The notes under the pieces: generated by a model
The model's database searches: none
What the model was told of the DNA's origin: nothing
What the model saw: only the letters and a program-made list of their open reading frames with translations
Shown: positions 9,663 through 17,797 of the stretch, in pieces
Layout of the letters: each line of letters opens with the position of its first letter
Numbering within the stretch: the stretch's first letter is position 1
Translations under genes and position numbers: made by a program
NCBI GenBank assembly: GCA_964577935.1
Contig: CAZOAJ010000004.1
Location: 62,001-126,000, forward strand
Direction: 5' to 3'
Source: JABDGV01 sp964577935
GTDB lineage: Bacteria; Chlamydiota; Chlamydiia; Chlamydiales; FEN-1388
Length of the DNA stretch: 64,000 nt

Positions 9663-10436
9663 TTAGACTTTTGCTGACGTTTTACGCTTTTTGCGTACTA
9701 CGCCTTCTTCTTCTAAAGACTCATTTAGGCTATCGAGCCAGTAGTGAATTCGTGAGCAATGCTCACAAAAAACAATCTTCTCACCTTTTCTCACCAAATT
9801 CTCGTGTTGTGCAGTCACAAGGATATGGCAACCACTGCAACAACGATTTTCGATTGGAACAACCACTCGATCGCGCTTGTTTTTCAAAAGCTTTTCATAA
9901 ATCTTTAAAAGCTCTGGATCAGCGTCAGAGAGAAGCTCTTCTCTTTTTGCAAAGAGAGATGATCCTTCACCATTGATCGCTTCAACGCTTTCTTTGATCT
10001 CTTTTTCGAGTTGCTCGGTGTTGTTTTTGGAGGAATCGTAGGTCACCTTGAGATTCTTTAAGAGATCTTCTTCGAGAGCAAGCTTATCATATTGATCACT
10101 CAATCTCTGTTCCTTAGCCGCTTTTTCACGTTCTAATCCAGAAATCTCATGCGTCAAAGCGTTAAACTCTTCGACTTTTTTGACAGAAGATTGCTGCCCT
10201 TCAAGCTTTTGAACTTTTGCCTGAAGATCTGCCAAATCACCTTCACTTAAACGAATTTGCTTTTTGAGCTCAATGATCTCGCTTTCTTTGAAGATCACTT
10301 GATGATGGAGGTCATCACGCAACAGCCTTATTCGTTCAAGCTCTTGTGTTCTTTCTCGTTTGATCCTCATTAAGTGGATCATTTGGATATCGAGCTCTTG
10401 AATACCAAGAATCTTTTTTAGAGCGTCTCGAAGCAT
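9663..10436 (-). CDS. Coiled-coil zinc-ribbon protein, CT398/CdsZ-like
   Basis: A 257-residue protein. Residues 10-190 are a long heptad-rich coiled coil (LQAKVQKLEGQQSSVKKVEE). The C-terminus is a four-cysteine zinc ribbon with pairs in ENRCCSGCHI and IVFCEHCSRI. This architecture is that of the C4-type zinc-ribbon family that includes C. trachomatis CT398. CT398 (CdsZ) has been reported to bind sigma-54 and type III secretion components, and a similar role here is inference. A hairpin and the rnpB gene lie immediately downstream. The basic C-terminal tail (VVRKKRKTSAKV) is notable. Confidence 0.85.
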   Translation of the reverse strand: MLRDALKKILGIQELDIQMIHLMRIKRERTQELERIRLLRDDLHHQVIFKESEIIELKKQIRLSEGDLADLQAKVQKLEGQQSSVKKVEEFNALTHEISGLEREKAAKEQRLSDQYDKLALEEDLLKNLKVTYDSSKNNTEQLEKEIKESVEAINGEGSSLFAKREELLSDADPELLKIYEKLLKNKRDRVVVPIENRCCSGCHILVTAQHENLVRKGEKIVFCEHCSRIHYWLDSLNESLEEEGVVRKKRKTSAKV

Positions 10437-10761
10437 TGAAGCACCGCCTCAAGGAATTTAGGTTAAATAAATACCGCTTACTCGTAAGACAAGAAAACAT
10501 CAATTTAAAAAGAGTTCTCTCATCTGAGCAAAAATTGTATGTAACTCTATCAAATGTTGGACAATGTGTACAACGAAGATTTATTCCTCGTTTCCTCCCA
10601 TTAAGCCGAAACACGGACACTCAATCACCTGCGTTGCTCTATGATAATAGATAAGAATTTTCGCAAATATGAAATTGAAAAGAAGACGAACAAAACTATA
10701 TAAAAGAAATTTCAAATGAAGGCTCTTGCAAGGGCTATTAAGTTCAATAACCCGAGGTAAA
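10437..10761. other. Divergent upstream region, no gene seen
   Basis: This gap separates the CdsZ-like gene (minus) from the glycan-binding-like gene (plus) and must hold both promoters. The only clear signal is GAGG at 10754-10757, five bases before the ATG at 10762. A 110-codon minus-strand open frame covering part of it looks like an antisense shadow. Confidence 0.5.
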
Positions 10762-11193
10762 ATGATGGCACCAAGAAAGGCAATAAAAAATGATGAGGAA
10801 AACATCACAATTGCTCCCCCTATGGTAGCGGAGCCAACAAAAACATCCCAAGCTATGAAGTCAAAAACGGACAAGACCGCATCTGCAAAAGATGATGCAT
10901 CTGCAAAAGTCATTCAAAAATCGGGAGTAGATGGCACCACGAAGATTATAGTTAAATATGATTGTGGATTTTCAAATAATCTATTCATTCGAGGAGAAGG
11001 AATATCAAGCTTAAGCTGGAATAAGGGAGCACCTCTCAAAAATGTCCATAGCGATGAATGGGTATGGGAAACTAATCGACCATTTGTACAAGGCGAGTTC
11101 AAAATTCTCATCAATGATCAAAAATTTGAAGATGGCGAAAATCATAAAATCAACAATGGTTCTATAGTTTTATGTAAGCCCATTTTTACATAG
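10762..11193 (+). CDS. Small protein with CBM20/48-like glycan-binding domain
   Basis: A 143-residue protein. Residues 1-55 are Lys/Ala/Thr-rich and probably disordered. Residues 60-143 form a compact beta domain with IRGEGISSLSWNKGAPLKN, then DEWVWE and EFKILINDQKFEDGENH. That pattern is typical of starch-binding-like (CBM20/48-type) beta-sandwiches that precede or regulate carbohydrate enzymes. The ATG at 10762 is chosen over an upstream in-frame start because GAGG sits five bases before it. The PfkB kinase gene starts 31 bases downstream, suggesting co-transcription and a role in sugar or glycogen metabolism. The function is inferred. Confidence 0.7.
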   Translation: MMAPRKAIKNDEENITIAPPMVAEPTKTSQAMKSKTDKTASAKDDASAKVIQKSGVDGTTKIIVKYDCGFSNNLFIRGEGISSLSWNKGAPLKNVHSDEWVWETNRPFVQGEFKILINDQKFEDGENHKINNGSIVLCKPIFT

Positions 11194-11224
11194 CGATAAA
11201 CTTCCTGGCGAAAAGCATCTTTAT

Positions 11225-12295
11225 ATGACGTCACATCAAGTTCTGGTCGGCTTTGACGGATTCATCGATGAAATACTCGAATGTGTCGATACAAGGCGTT
11301 CTCCCGAAAGCTATGAGCCGATCAAAACTATCTCTGACTTCTCGAAAAGAATAGCTTCATCAATTGGAAAAAGCGGAAACATTGAATGGATCTGTAAATC
11401 AATTCAGCCTGGTGGAAATGCCCCCCTGCTCGCCTCAGCATTAATACACCAAAATTGTAAAGTACACTTCATCGGCGCTTGTGGAACTCCAGCAGCATCC
11501 CCTCTATTTGAGAATTTAAAAAAATCTTGCGAAACTTTTGTCTCTATAGCTCAACCAGGATACACTCATGCCATAGAGTTCCAAGATGGAAAGCTATTCT
11601 TAGGTAAAACTGATTCTCTTACATCAATTACCCCAAAAACTCTTCTCTCTTATATCAACAAGGAAAGACTTCTCGAAATTTTGTATTCTATTGATGCTTT
11701 GGCCTTTGTAAACTGGACGATGACGCCCCATATGAATGATATATGGGAATGGATTGAAAAAAATTACAAACCTCAAACAAGAAAACCTTTTTGCCTGATT
11801 GATCTTGCTGACCCTCGTAAGCGAACTCAAAACGACCTCAAAGAAGCACTTCACAGAATCAGTCGCCTCTCATCCATATTTCAAATCTGCCTGAGTGCTA
11901 ATCATTCTGAAACCGAACAAATTGCAGAAGCACTGTCGATCTCATCAAATGATCTTCATCATCTGGGAAAAATGATTACAGAGAAGCTCAATATATTTTG
12001 TACTCTCATACACACGAAAAAAGCATGCTCTATTTCGACCTCAACAAAAGCATATCATCTCAATATCCCCTATATTGATAATCCAAAACGCTTAACTGGT
12101 GCCGGCGATCACTTTAACGCTGGTTGTATTGAAGGCTATCTTAAAAACTTAGACATCAAAGAGGCTCTAAGCTGGGCTGCGGGTACCGCTTTATTTCTGG
12201 TTCAAAATGGCACATCGCCAAGCCAAGAGGAAGTCACAAAAATGTTATCAAGCCTAAATGTAACTGCTTGCAAGCCTCAAAGCGAAGACTTCTAG
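11225..12295 (+). CDS. PfkB-family carbohydrate kinase
   Basis: A 356-residue ribokinase-fold kinase that phosphorylates a sugar or nucleoside using ATP. Features are the N-terminal substrate strand VGFDGFIDEI, the glycine motif PGGNAPLLASALIHQ and the catalytic anion-hole motif LTGAGDHFNAGCIEGYL, whose Asp is the general base. The substrate cannot be read from sequence. It follows the glycan-binding-like gene by 31 bases on the same strand, so a sugar substrate is the simplest guess. Confidence 0.88.
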   Translation: MTSHQVLVGFDGFIDEILECVDTRRSPESYEPIKTISDFSKRIASSIGKSGNIEWICKSIQPGGNAPLLASALIHQNCKVHFIGACGTPAASPLFENLKKSCETFVSIAQPGYTHAIEFQDGKLFLGKTDSLTSITPKTLLSYINKERLLEILYSIDALAFVNWTMTPHMNDIWEWIEKNYKPQTRKPFCLIDLADPRKRTQNDLKEALHRISRLSSIFQICLSANHSETEQIAEALSISSNDLHHLGKMITEKLNIFCTLIHTKKACSISTSTKAYHLNIPYIDNPKRLTGAGDHFNAGCIEGYLKNLDIKEALSWAAGTALFLVQNGTSPSQEEVTKMLSSLNVTACKPQSEDF

Positions 12296-12477
12296 GCTTT
12301 AGGTAGAAAAGATCTAGCTCAATGATAAAGAATTTTTCTTTGTTCAAACCCAATCTGAGAAGTCTATTAAAAGAGATATAACCAATCAAACAAATCCACC
12401 GATCTTGTGCTTTTAAAAAACATATGATAACAATCAGAGACACACTATCTGTATGTTATAACGGAGATGTTTTTGTT

Positions 12478-13389
12478 ATGTCTCAAAGCATTAATAATTC
12501 TCTTCAATACACTCCTACACCAAAGCTTTCGAAATATGAATGGACATCGGATCTTGATGGTTTCCTCATTTCTGAAATGGAATCTCATAAAGGCTCCAGA
12601 TCATATTGGCCGAAGATCGCAATCTTAGTTAAAGATAAGTTTAATCAAGATATCCCAGCACACGCATTGCGTCATCATTACTTAGAAATCACTTCTTCTG
12701 CCAAGAAAGGGCCATTATCGATCGAAGAAAAACAACAAGTTCTCTATCAAGTATTACAACATGGAACGAAATGGAAAGTGATAGGTCCTCATCTCAATAG
12801 GACGCAAGTAGCAGTGAGAAATTGTTTTAGACACATCATAAATAAAAACAATTACCTCACAAATCTCATCAACAACGAACCTTCGCTTTTCCCTCAAGGC
12901 GCCGCAACTGTTATACGCACACTGAAAGATATAGAATCAAAAGTAAGGCGAAATCCGATACCAAAAGAAAAATCGCTTAGGGTCAAAAACCAAAAAGTAA
13001 ATAGCAAATCTACTCCTCTTGATGAACAACAAAATCAAACCTTAGCGAGCGCTCCTTCTCCGAATGGACCTTCTTCGAGTGGACCTTCTTATAGCAGAGC
13101 AAGCAGTAATGCTCCATCTCGTCCAAATAGAAATGCATCCTCGAACATGCAGTTTCCACAATCCCACTTCGCTGCCCCTCTACCAATCATCAACAATAGC
13201 TCTTATGCTATCATGAATAATACTGGTATGAATAACGATGCCATGAATCCTCATGTAGTCAATAACAGCACCCTGAACAGCACTGGAGGAGATGATAACT
13301 CATTGAATGCATTCCCCTCTTTTGAGTCGGTCCTCAACCCCGAGGAAGGGAACTCATCTGATGAATTCCTTAAATATCTCAATATGTAG
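12478..13389 (+). CDS. Myb/SANT-like DNA-binding protein with low-complexity tail
   Basis: A 303-residue protein built like a eukaryotic transcription factor. Residues 77-122 form a Myb-type repeat (KGPLSIEEKQQVLYQVLQHG, KWKVIGPHL, VRNCFRHI) whose aromatic/hydrophobic spacing (L-19-W-17-F intervals) fits the Myb W-x18/19-W rule. Residues 21-69 form a second, looser repeat (YEWTSDLDGFLISEM...YWPKIAILV). A basic stretch at 155-177 (KVRRNPIPKEKSLRVKNQK) could be a nuclear localisation signal. Residues 180-275 are Ser/Pro/Asn-rich. The tail 279-303 is acidic and hydrophobic, like a transactivation segment. The ATG at 12478 follows GGAG and is preferred over the upstream ATG at 12424. There is no Sec signal. 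It could be a nuclear effector (nucleomodulin) or a bacterial nucleoid protein. Confidence 0.72.
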   Translation: MSQSINNSLQYTPTPKLSKYEWTSDLDGFLISEMESHKGSRSYWPKIAILVKDKFNQDIPAHALRHHYLEITSSAKKGPLSIEEKQQVLYQVLQHGTKWKVIGPHLNRTQVAVRNCFRHIINKNNYLTNLINNEPSLFPQGAATVIRTLKDIESKVRRNPIPKEKSLRVKNQKVNSKSTPLDEQQNQTLASAPSPNGPSSSGPSYSRASSNAPSRPNRNASSNMQFPQSHFAAPLPIINNSSYAIMNNTGMNNDAMNPHVVNNSTLNSTGGDDNSLNAFPSFESVLNPEEGNSSDEFLKYLNM

Positions 13390-13500
13390 GCTTTCTTAAA
13401 CAAAACATTTACTCCTCACAATCGACTTCCAATTGTTTGTTTTAACAAATATAATCTGTACCATGCTTCAAAGATCTGCAATATATACACAGGATAAAAA

Positions 13501-13710
13501 ATGGCTATTAAAGATAGTAATGGCACCATTCTCAATGAAGGCGATTCAGTACAGGTTATCAAAGATTTGAAAGTGAAAGGATCTTCAATTCTTCTTAAAC
13601 GAGGTAAACTGTTTAAAAATATTCGATTAACCGACAAGGAAGAAGAAGTTGAATGCAGGGAAGGCAAATCTACTCTCGTTCTCAAAACATGTTTCTTAAA
13701 GAAGGCCTAA
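13501..13710 (+). CDS. PhnA/YjdM-domain protein
   Basis: A 69-residue protein corresponding to the C-terminal PhnA domain (KDSNGTILNEGDSVQVIKDL, VKGSSILLKRGK, then LVLKTCFLKKA), a small SH3-like beta barrel. Full-length YjdM proteins carry an N-terminal zinc ribbon that is missing here, as in many short homologues. Despite the old name it is not shown to act in phosphonate metabolism. It stands alone ahead of glyA with no clear operon partner. Confidence 0.8.
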   Translation: MAIKDSNGTILNEGDSVQVIKDLKVKGSSILLKRGKLFKNIRLTDKEEEVECREGKSTLVLKTCFLKKA

Positions 13711-13812
13711 TCAAAATAAATTCCTGATCTATTGCGTAAGATTAAGTGGGGCGAGTATCATGCTCCACGATATTGACCTAGCTGGTCTTCTCATTTAAGG
13801 AGAGATGAAATT

Positions 13813-15324
13813 ATGGATTTATTGGGCACTTATTTACGACAAACCTCTCCTGATCAATACTCAAAGGCAGCGGTTGCTTTTTTCGCATCTCTTGACCACA
13901 TTCACATGAGCTCTCCTTCAGTTGCAAAAGCAATTTTAGATGAACTTCACGATCAACGTAAATCATTGAAAATGATTGCTTCTGAAAATTACTCATCGCT
14001 TGCAGTTCAGTTAGCCATGGGAAACTGTCTAACTGATAAGTATGCAGAAGGAGTTGCTCATCATAGATTTTATGCAGGATGTGACAACATAGACGCTTTG
14101 GAAGAGGAAGCATGCCAACTGCTTAAAGACCTTTTTGGAGCAGAACATGCCTATGTACAGCCTCATTCCGGTGCTGATGCAAATCTAGTTGCCTATTGGG
14201 CAATACTAACCAAACGAGTCCAACCCAAAATTCTTGAGCGATTTCAAAAGCAAACGATAGATGCTCTTACCCCGTCTGAATTTGAAGAATTTAGAAAAGA
14301 ATTTCTTAATCAAAAAATTCTAGGGCTGTCTCTGAATTCTGGAGGCCATTTGACTCATGGCTACCGTCATAATGCGTCTTCAAAAATTTTTGAAGCCCAT
14401 TTTTATGATGTTAACCCCGAGACGTACCTCCTTGACTACGACGACATAGCTCGCAAGGCTCGCGAAATAAGACCTAGCGTACTTTTAGCAGGATACTCTT
14501 CGCACGCTAGAAAAATAAATTTTCGTATTATGAAAGAGATCGCTGATGAAGTTGGAGCGACCTTCATGGTGGATATGGCACACTTTGCAGGGCTCGTCGC
14601 CGGGAAGGTACTTACAGGAGATTTTGATCCGATCCCATTTGCCGATATCGTCACCTCAACTACCCATAAAACACTTCGTGGTCCTAGAGGCGGATTTGTT
14701 TTATGCAAAAATGAATTTAAAGAGGTAGTGGACAAAGGCTGTCCAATGGTTTTAGGAGGCCCATTGCCTCATGTTATAGCGGCAAAAGCCATTGCTTTTA
14801 GAGAAGCTAAATCATCAAACTTTAGAGAATATGCAGCTCGAGTTGTTCAAAATGCCCAAGCTCTTGCAGAAGAGCTTATGCGAGAAGGACTAGACGTGCT
14901 TACAGGCGGTACAGATAACCATATGGTTGTTGTAAATGTTTCGTCATTTGGATTAACTGGACGTCATGTTGAAGGAGCTCTTCGCCAGTGCGGCATCACT
15001 GTTAATAGAAATGCTATTCCTTTTGACCAAAATGGCCCCTGGTATACATCTGGAATTCGATTGGGGACACCAGCTTTAACAACCCTTGGAATGGGACAAG
15101 AGGATATGCGTCTCATTGCACAACAAATAGCTGCATGTATTCGACACACAAAACCTGCTGTAACAGCCCAAGGAACAGCAAGCAAATCACAAACACTAGT
15201 GGACCCTGCAATCATTGAACAATCAAAAATAATTGTTCAAAGACTCCTTGAATCTTATCAACTTTATCCGGAACTCGATATCAAATGCACCGATTCGTTA
15301 GAGTCTGAGATTGCATGCAAATAA
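13813..15324 (+). CDS. glyA: Serine hydroxymethyltransferase, long chlamydial form
   Basis: A 503-residue PLP enzyme converting serine and tetrahydrofolate to glycine and 5,10-methylene-THF. The PLP lysine is in DIVTSTTHKTLRGPRGG. Other SHMT signatures are ASENYSS, NCLTDKYAEG, QPHSGADANL and MVDMAHFAGL. It is longer than the usual 415-420 residues because of an insert around residues 135-170 (PKILERFQKQTIDALTPSEF), an expansion I recall from chlamydial GlyA. GGAG lies ten bases before the ATG. clpP follows after 38 bases, the same glyA-clpP-dapF order as in Chlamydia. Confidence 0.96.
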   Translation: MDLLGTYLRQTSPDQYSKAAVAFFASLDHIHMSSPSVAKAILDELHDQRKSLKMIASENYSSLAVQLAMGNCLTDKYAEGVAHHRFYAGCDNIDALEEEACQLLKDLFGAEHAYVQPHSGADANLVAYWAILTKRVQPKILERFQKQTIDALTPSEFEEFRKEFLNQKILGLSLNSGGHLTHGYRHNASSKIFEAHFYDVNPETYLLDYDDIARKAREIRPSVLLAGYSSHARKINFRIMKEIADEVGATFMVDMAHFAGLVAGKVLTGDFDPIPFADIVTSTTHKTLRGPRGGFVLCKNEFKEVVDKGCPMVLGGPLPHVIAAKAIAFREAKSSNFREYAARVVQNAQALAEELMREGLDVLTGGTDNHMVVVNVSSFGLTGRHVEGALRQCGITVNRNAIPFDQNGPWYTSGIRLGTPALTTLGMGQEDMRLIAQQIAACIRHTKPAVTAQGTASKSQTLVDPAIIEQSKIIVQRLLESYQLYPELDIKCTDSLESEIACK

Positions 15325-15362
15325 AAAAGCAAAAAAAGAGACACTAAAGAGAGAAATATATC

Positions 15363-15971
15363 ATGCCATCTAAAGAGAGTGCTCAAACAAGTTCTCCCAA
15401 TCAGTTTCATAAACTTCAGGATCAAATTGATTCAACACTTCTGCTGCAACGACGAATAATTATCAGCAGCGGAATCGATAGCGAGATAGCTGAGAGAATC
15501 ATCAAGGAATTGATGTTTTTGGATATACAAGACCCTCAGAAACCTATTCTACTCATCATCAATTCCCCTGGAGGAAGCGTTGATGCTGGATTTGCAATTT
15601 GGGATCAAATCAAATTGATTTCAGCCCCTGTCACAACTATTGTCATGGGTATAGCTGCATCTATGGGGAGTGTTTTATCCCTTGCTGCGCCAAAAGGACG
15701 CAGGTTTGCCACCCCTAAATGCCGAATTATGATCCACCAACCTTCGTTGGCTGGAGTCGTTCAGGGACAGGCAACAGACCTAGAAATTCAAGCGCGTGAA
15801 ATGCTTAAAACAAAAGCACGCCTTGTTGATATATATGTTGAAGCCACCGGCAAAAGCCCCGAAGTCATCGAAAAAGCAATTGATCGAGATACGTGGATGT
15901 CAGCAGAAGAAGCTATGGAATATGGACTCATTGATAAAATCGTCTCATCTGCAAACGAACTCACTGTTTAA
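15363..15971 (+). CDS. clpP: ATP-dependent Clp protease proteolytic subunit
   Basis: A 202-residue serine peptidase that forms the tetradecameric chamber of Clp proteases. The triad is visible: Ser100 in MGIAASMGSVL, His125 in IMIHQPSLAG and Asp176 in IDRDTWMSAEEAMEYG. The oxyanion strand INSPGGSVDAGFAIWD is intact. Chlamydiae usually carry two clpP genes; this copy sits in the conserved glyA-clpP-dapF cluster. Its 3' end overlaps the dapF reading frame. Confidence 0.95.
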   Translation: MPSKESAQTSSPNQFHKLQDQIDSTLLLQRRIIISSGIDSEIAERIIKELMFLDIQDPQKPILLIINSPGGSVDAGFAIWDQIKLISAPVTTIVMGIAASMGSVLSLAAPKGRRFATPKCRIMIHQPSLAGVVQGQATDLEIQAREMLKTKARLVDIYVEATGKSPEVIEKAIDRDTWMSAEEAMEYGLIDKIVSSANELTV

Positions 15972-16830
15972 TGCGCTCTTAATCGAGGGAGCAGGAAATA
16001 CTTTTATCCTGCTTCACTCTCTAGACCCCTTCTTTAGCATATCACAAAAAGCCATCGAAATTTTATGTCTTAAGAATGACGTAGATGGCTTTTTACTTAT
16101 AACACCGCATGTTTCTTCTGATTGTACTATGCAGTATTATAATAGGGACGGCAATGAAGCTGGAATGTGTGGGAATGGCCTGCGATGTACAGCTTTCTAT
16201 CTTGGGACTATTTCTCGCACGGCGAATGAACACAATCATCTTACCAATACCCATTCAATAGCGACGGCTAAGGGAATCAGAAATGGTTTTTCGGACAACA
16301 ACTCCGCAACTGTAGAAATGGGAATAGTTCATTTTCTTAACGAATATAGACTGAAAGATATGCATGGAAGTAGTTGGACTTTCTCTCTTTTTGACAGCGG
16401 GGTTCCTCATGCAATTGCTCTCGTCAAAGACATTACTGACTATGATCTATCGTCAATCGGGCCATATTTCAGGTATCATGAAAGTTTTGCTCCAGCTGGC
16501 ACAAATATCTCGCTTATTCAAATTGAATCAGACACGAAACTCCTTATACGTACTTATGAGCGAGGAGTTGAGGCTGAAACGGGAGCCTGCGGAACCGCTG
16601 CCTGTGCTGCAGCTTCATTTATAAATCCACAACAAAAACGAACTTTTCAGATTATTCCAACTTCAAAAAATCCGTTATTCGTTACGATCATTCCGTCTGA
16701 AGATGGGAATATGGCCTTATTAAAAGGCCCTTGCACTATTTTTGGCTATTTAGACAAGACTACACTCGAGACACTCCATGACCGACGTTCATCAGATAGT
16801 TACAAGTCGATACAGCCCTGCTGCCTATAG
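15922..16830 (+). CDS. dapF: Diaminopimelate epimerase
   Basis: This enzyme interconverts LL- and meso-diaminopimelate for lysine and peptidoglycan synthesis. Both catalytic cysteines are present: NRDGNEAGMCGNGLRC and ETGACGTAACAAA. The start is uncertain. Homology begins near NALLIEGAGNTF (codon about 15976), immediately after the clpP stop, but no ATG in frame lies there. The nearest in-frame ATG is 15922, inside clpP, and a TTG at 15931 or CTG at about 15964 would also work. The gene is therefore translationally overlapped with clpP. The 3' end overlaps the xerC start by 53 bases. Confidence 0.88.
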   Translation: MDSLIKSSHLQTNSLFNALLIEGAGNTFILLHSLDPFFSISQKAIEILCLKNDVDGFLLITPHVSSDCTMQYYNRDGNEAGMCGNGLRCTAFYLGTISRTANEHNHLTNTHSIATAKGIRNGFSDNNSATVEMGIVHFLNEYRLKDMHGSSWTFSLFDSGVPHAIALVKDITDYDLSSIGPYFRYHESFAPAGTNISLIQIESDTKLLIRTYERGVEAETGACGTAACAAASFINPQQKRTFQIIPTSKNPLFVTIIPSEDGNMALLKGPCTIFGYLDKTTLETLHDRRSSDSYKSIQPCCL

Positions 16831-17797
16831 TTTCTTAAGACATTTAAAGGCTGTAAAAGATTCTTCTGAGCATACGGTAAGAAACTACTCAATTGACTTA
16901 AACGCCTTGAAAACATTTCTTGAGTTTTTGTGGTTCCCAGATGCTCCATCAGGGACTTTCAGTCCTAAAATTTTCTACAATAAAGAGCCCGATTTAGGAG
17001 ACATTGAAAGGGATCAAATAGATTTAAAAAGAATCGATCGGAAGTTATTGAGAGAATTTGCATCGAGCATGGCTGAAAATGGGGCTGAAAGACGGACCAT
17101 CCTTCGCAGGCTGTCATCCCTGCGTACTTTCTTTAATTACTGTGTTCGCGAAGGATACCTCTCCACAAACCCGATGGAACAGATCGAAAGTCCGAAATTA
17201 GGCAAGTCGCTTCCTAAAGCACTTAACTACGATCAGGTATGTCGACTGTTTGACATGCCACAGACTGAAAATTTAATGGGCTTTCGTGACAGAACAATCA
17301 TGGAACTCTTTTATAGTTCAGGACTTCGTGTTTCAGAACTTGTAGGTCTCAATCGAGCAGATTTTGATGCCCCACAACTTCTCTTAAAAATTCGAGGAAA
17401 AGGAAGAAAAGAAAGAGTTGTTCCTGTAACAAAAAATGCCGCCGACTGGATCTCATCCTACTTAAACCATCATGAACGTCATAGAGAAATCGACGGCCAT
17501 TTTGCCGAAAAAGACCCTGAAGCAATCTTTCTCAATAGATTTGGCACACGCTTGACTTCTAGATCCGTCGACCGCCTTTTTGTTCGATACCTTAAAATGA
17601 GCGATCTTGCAGCGGATATAACCCCACACACAATTCGCCATACGATAGCTACCCATTGGCTTGAAAATGGCATGGATCTCAAAACCATACAACTTTTACT
17701 TGGTCATAGCTCTCTGGCAACAACAACGATTTACACCCATGTTTCAAACCGACTGAAACAAAAAGTATTTCAAAAGAGTCATCCCAGGGCAAACTAA
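16778..17797 (+). CDS. xerC: Tyrosine recombinase XerC
   Basis: A 339-residue site-specific recombinase resolving chromosome dimers at dif. Catalytic residues are visible: Arg in SSGLRVSELVGL, Lys in IRGKGRKERVVPV, His-x-x-Arg in TPHTIRHTIATHW, His in LLLGHSSLATT and the nucleophilic Tyr in TTIYTHVSNR. The N-terminal core-binding domain (KDSSEHTVRNYSIDLNALKT) is interrupted by a roughly 35-residue insert (residues 50-83, with FPDAPSGTFSPKIFYNK) that most XerC proteins lack. It overlaps dapF by 53 bases and meets the F-box-like gene tail-to-tail with a 4-base overlap. Confidence 0.92.
   Translation: MTDVHQIVTSRYSPAAYSFLRHLKAVKDSSEHTVRNYSIDLNALKTFLEFLWFPDAPSGTFSPKIFYNKEPDLGDIERDQIDLKRIDRKLLREFASSMAENGAERRTILRRLSSLRTFFNYCVREGYLSTNPMEQIESPKLGKSLPKALNYDQVCRLFDMPQTENLMGFRDRTIMELFYSSGLRVSELVGLNRADFDAPQLLLKIRGKGRKERVVPVTKNAADWISSYLNHHERHREIDGHFAEKDPEAIFLNRFGTRLTSRSVDRLFVRYLKMSDLAADITPHTIRHTIATHWLENGMDLKTIQLLLGHSSLATTTIYTHVSNRLKQKVFQKSHPRAN

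Noticed and set aside
10581..10913. Minus-strand 110-codon hydrophobic frame overlapping the glycan-binding-like gene
   Set aside because: It overlaps a better-supported plus-strand gene that has a Shine-Dalgarno and domain features; the hydrophobicity comes from the antisense of Lys/Asp-rich codons.
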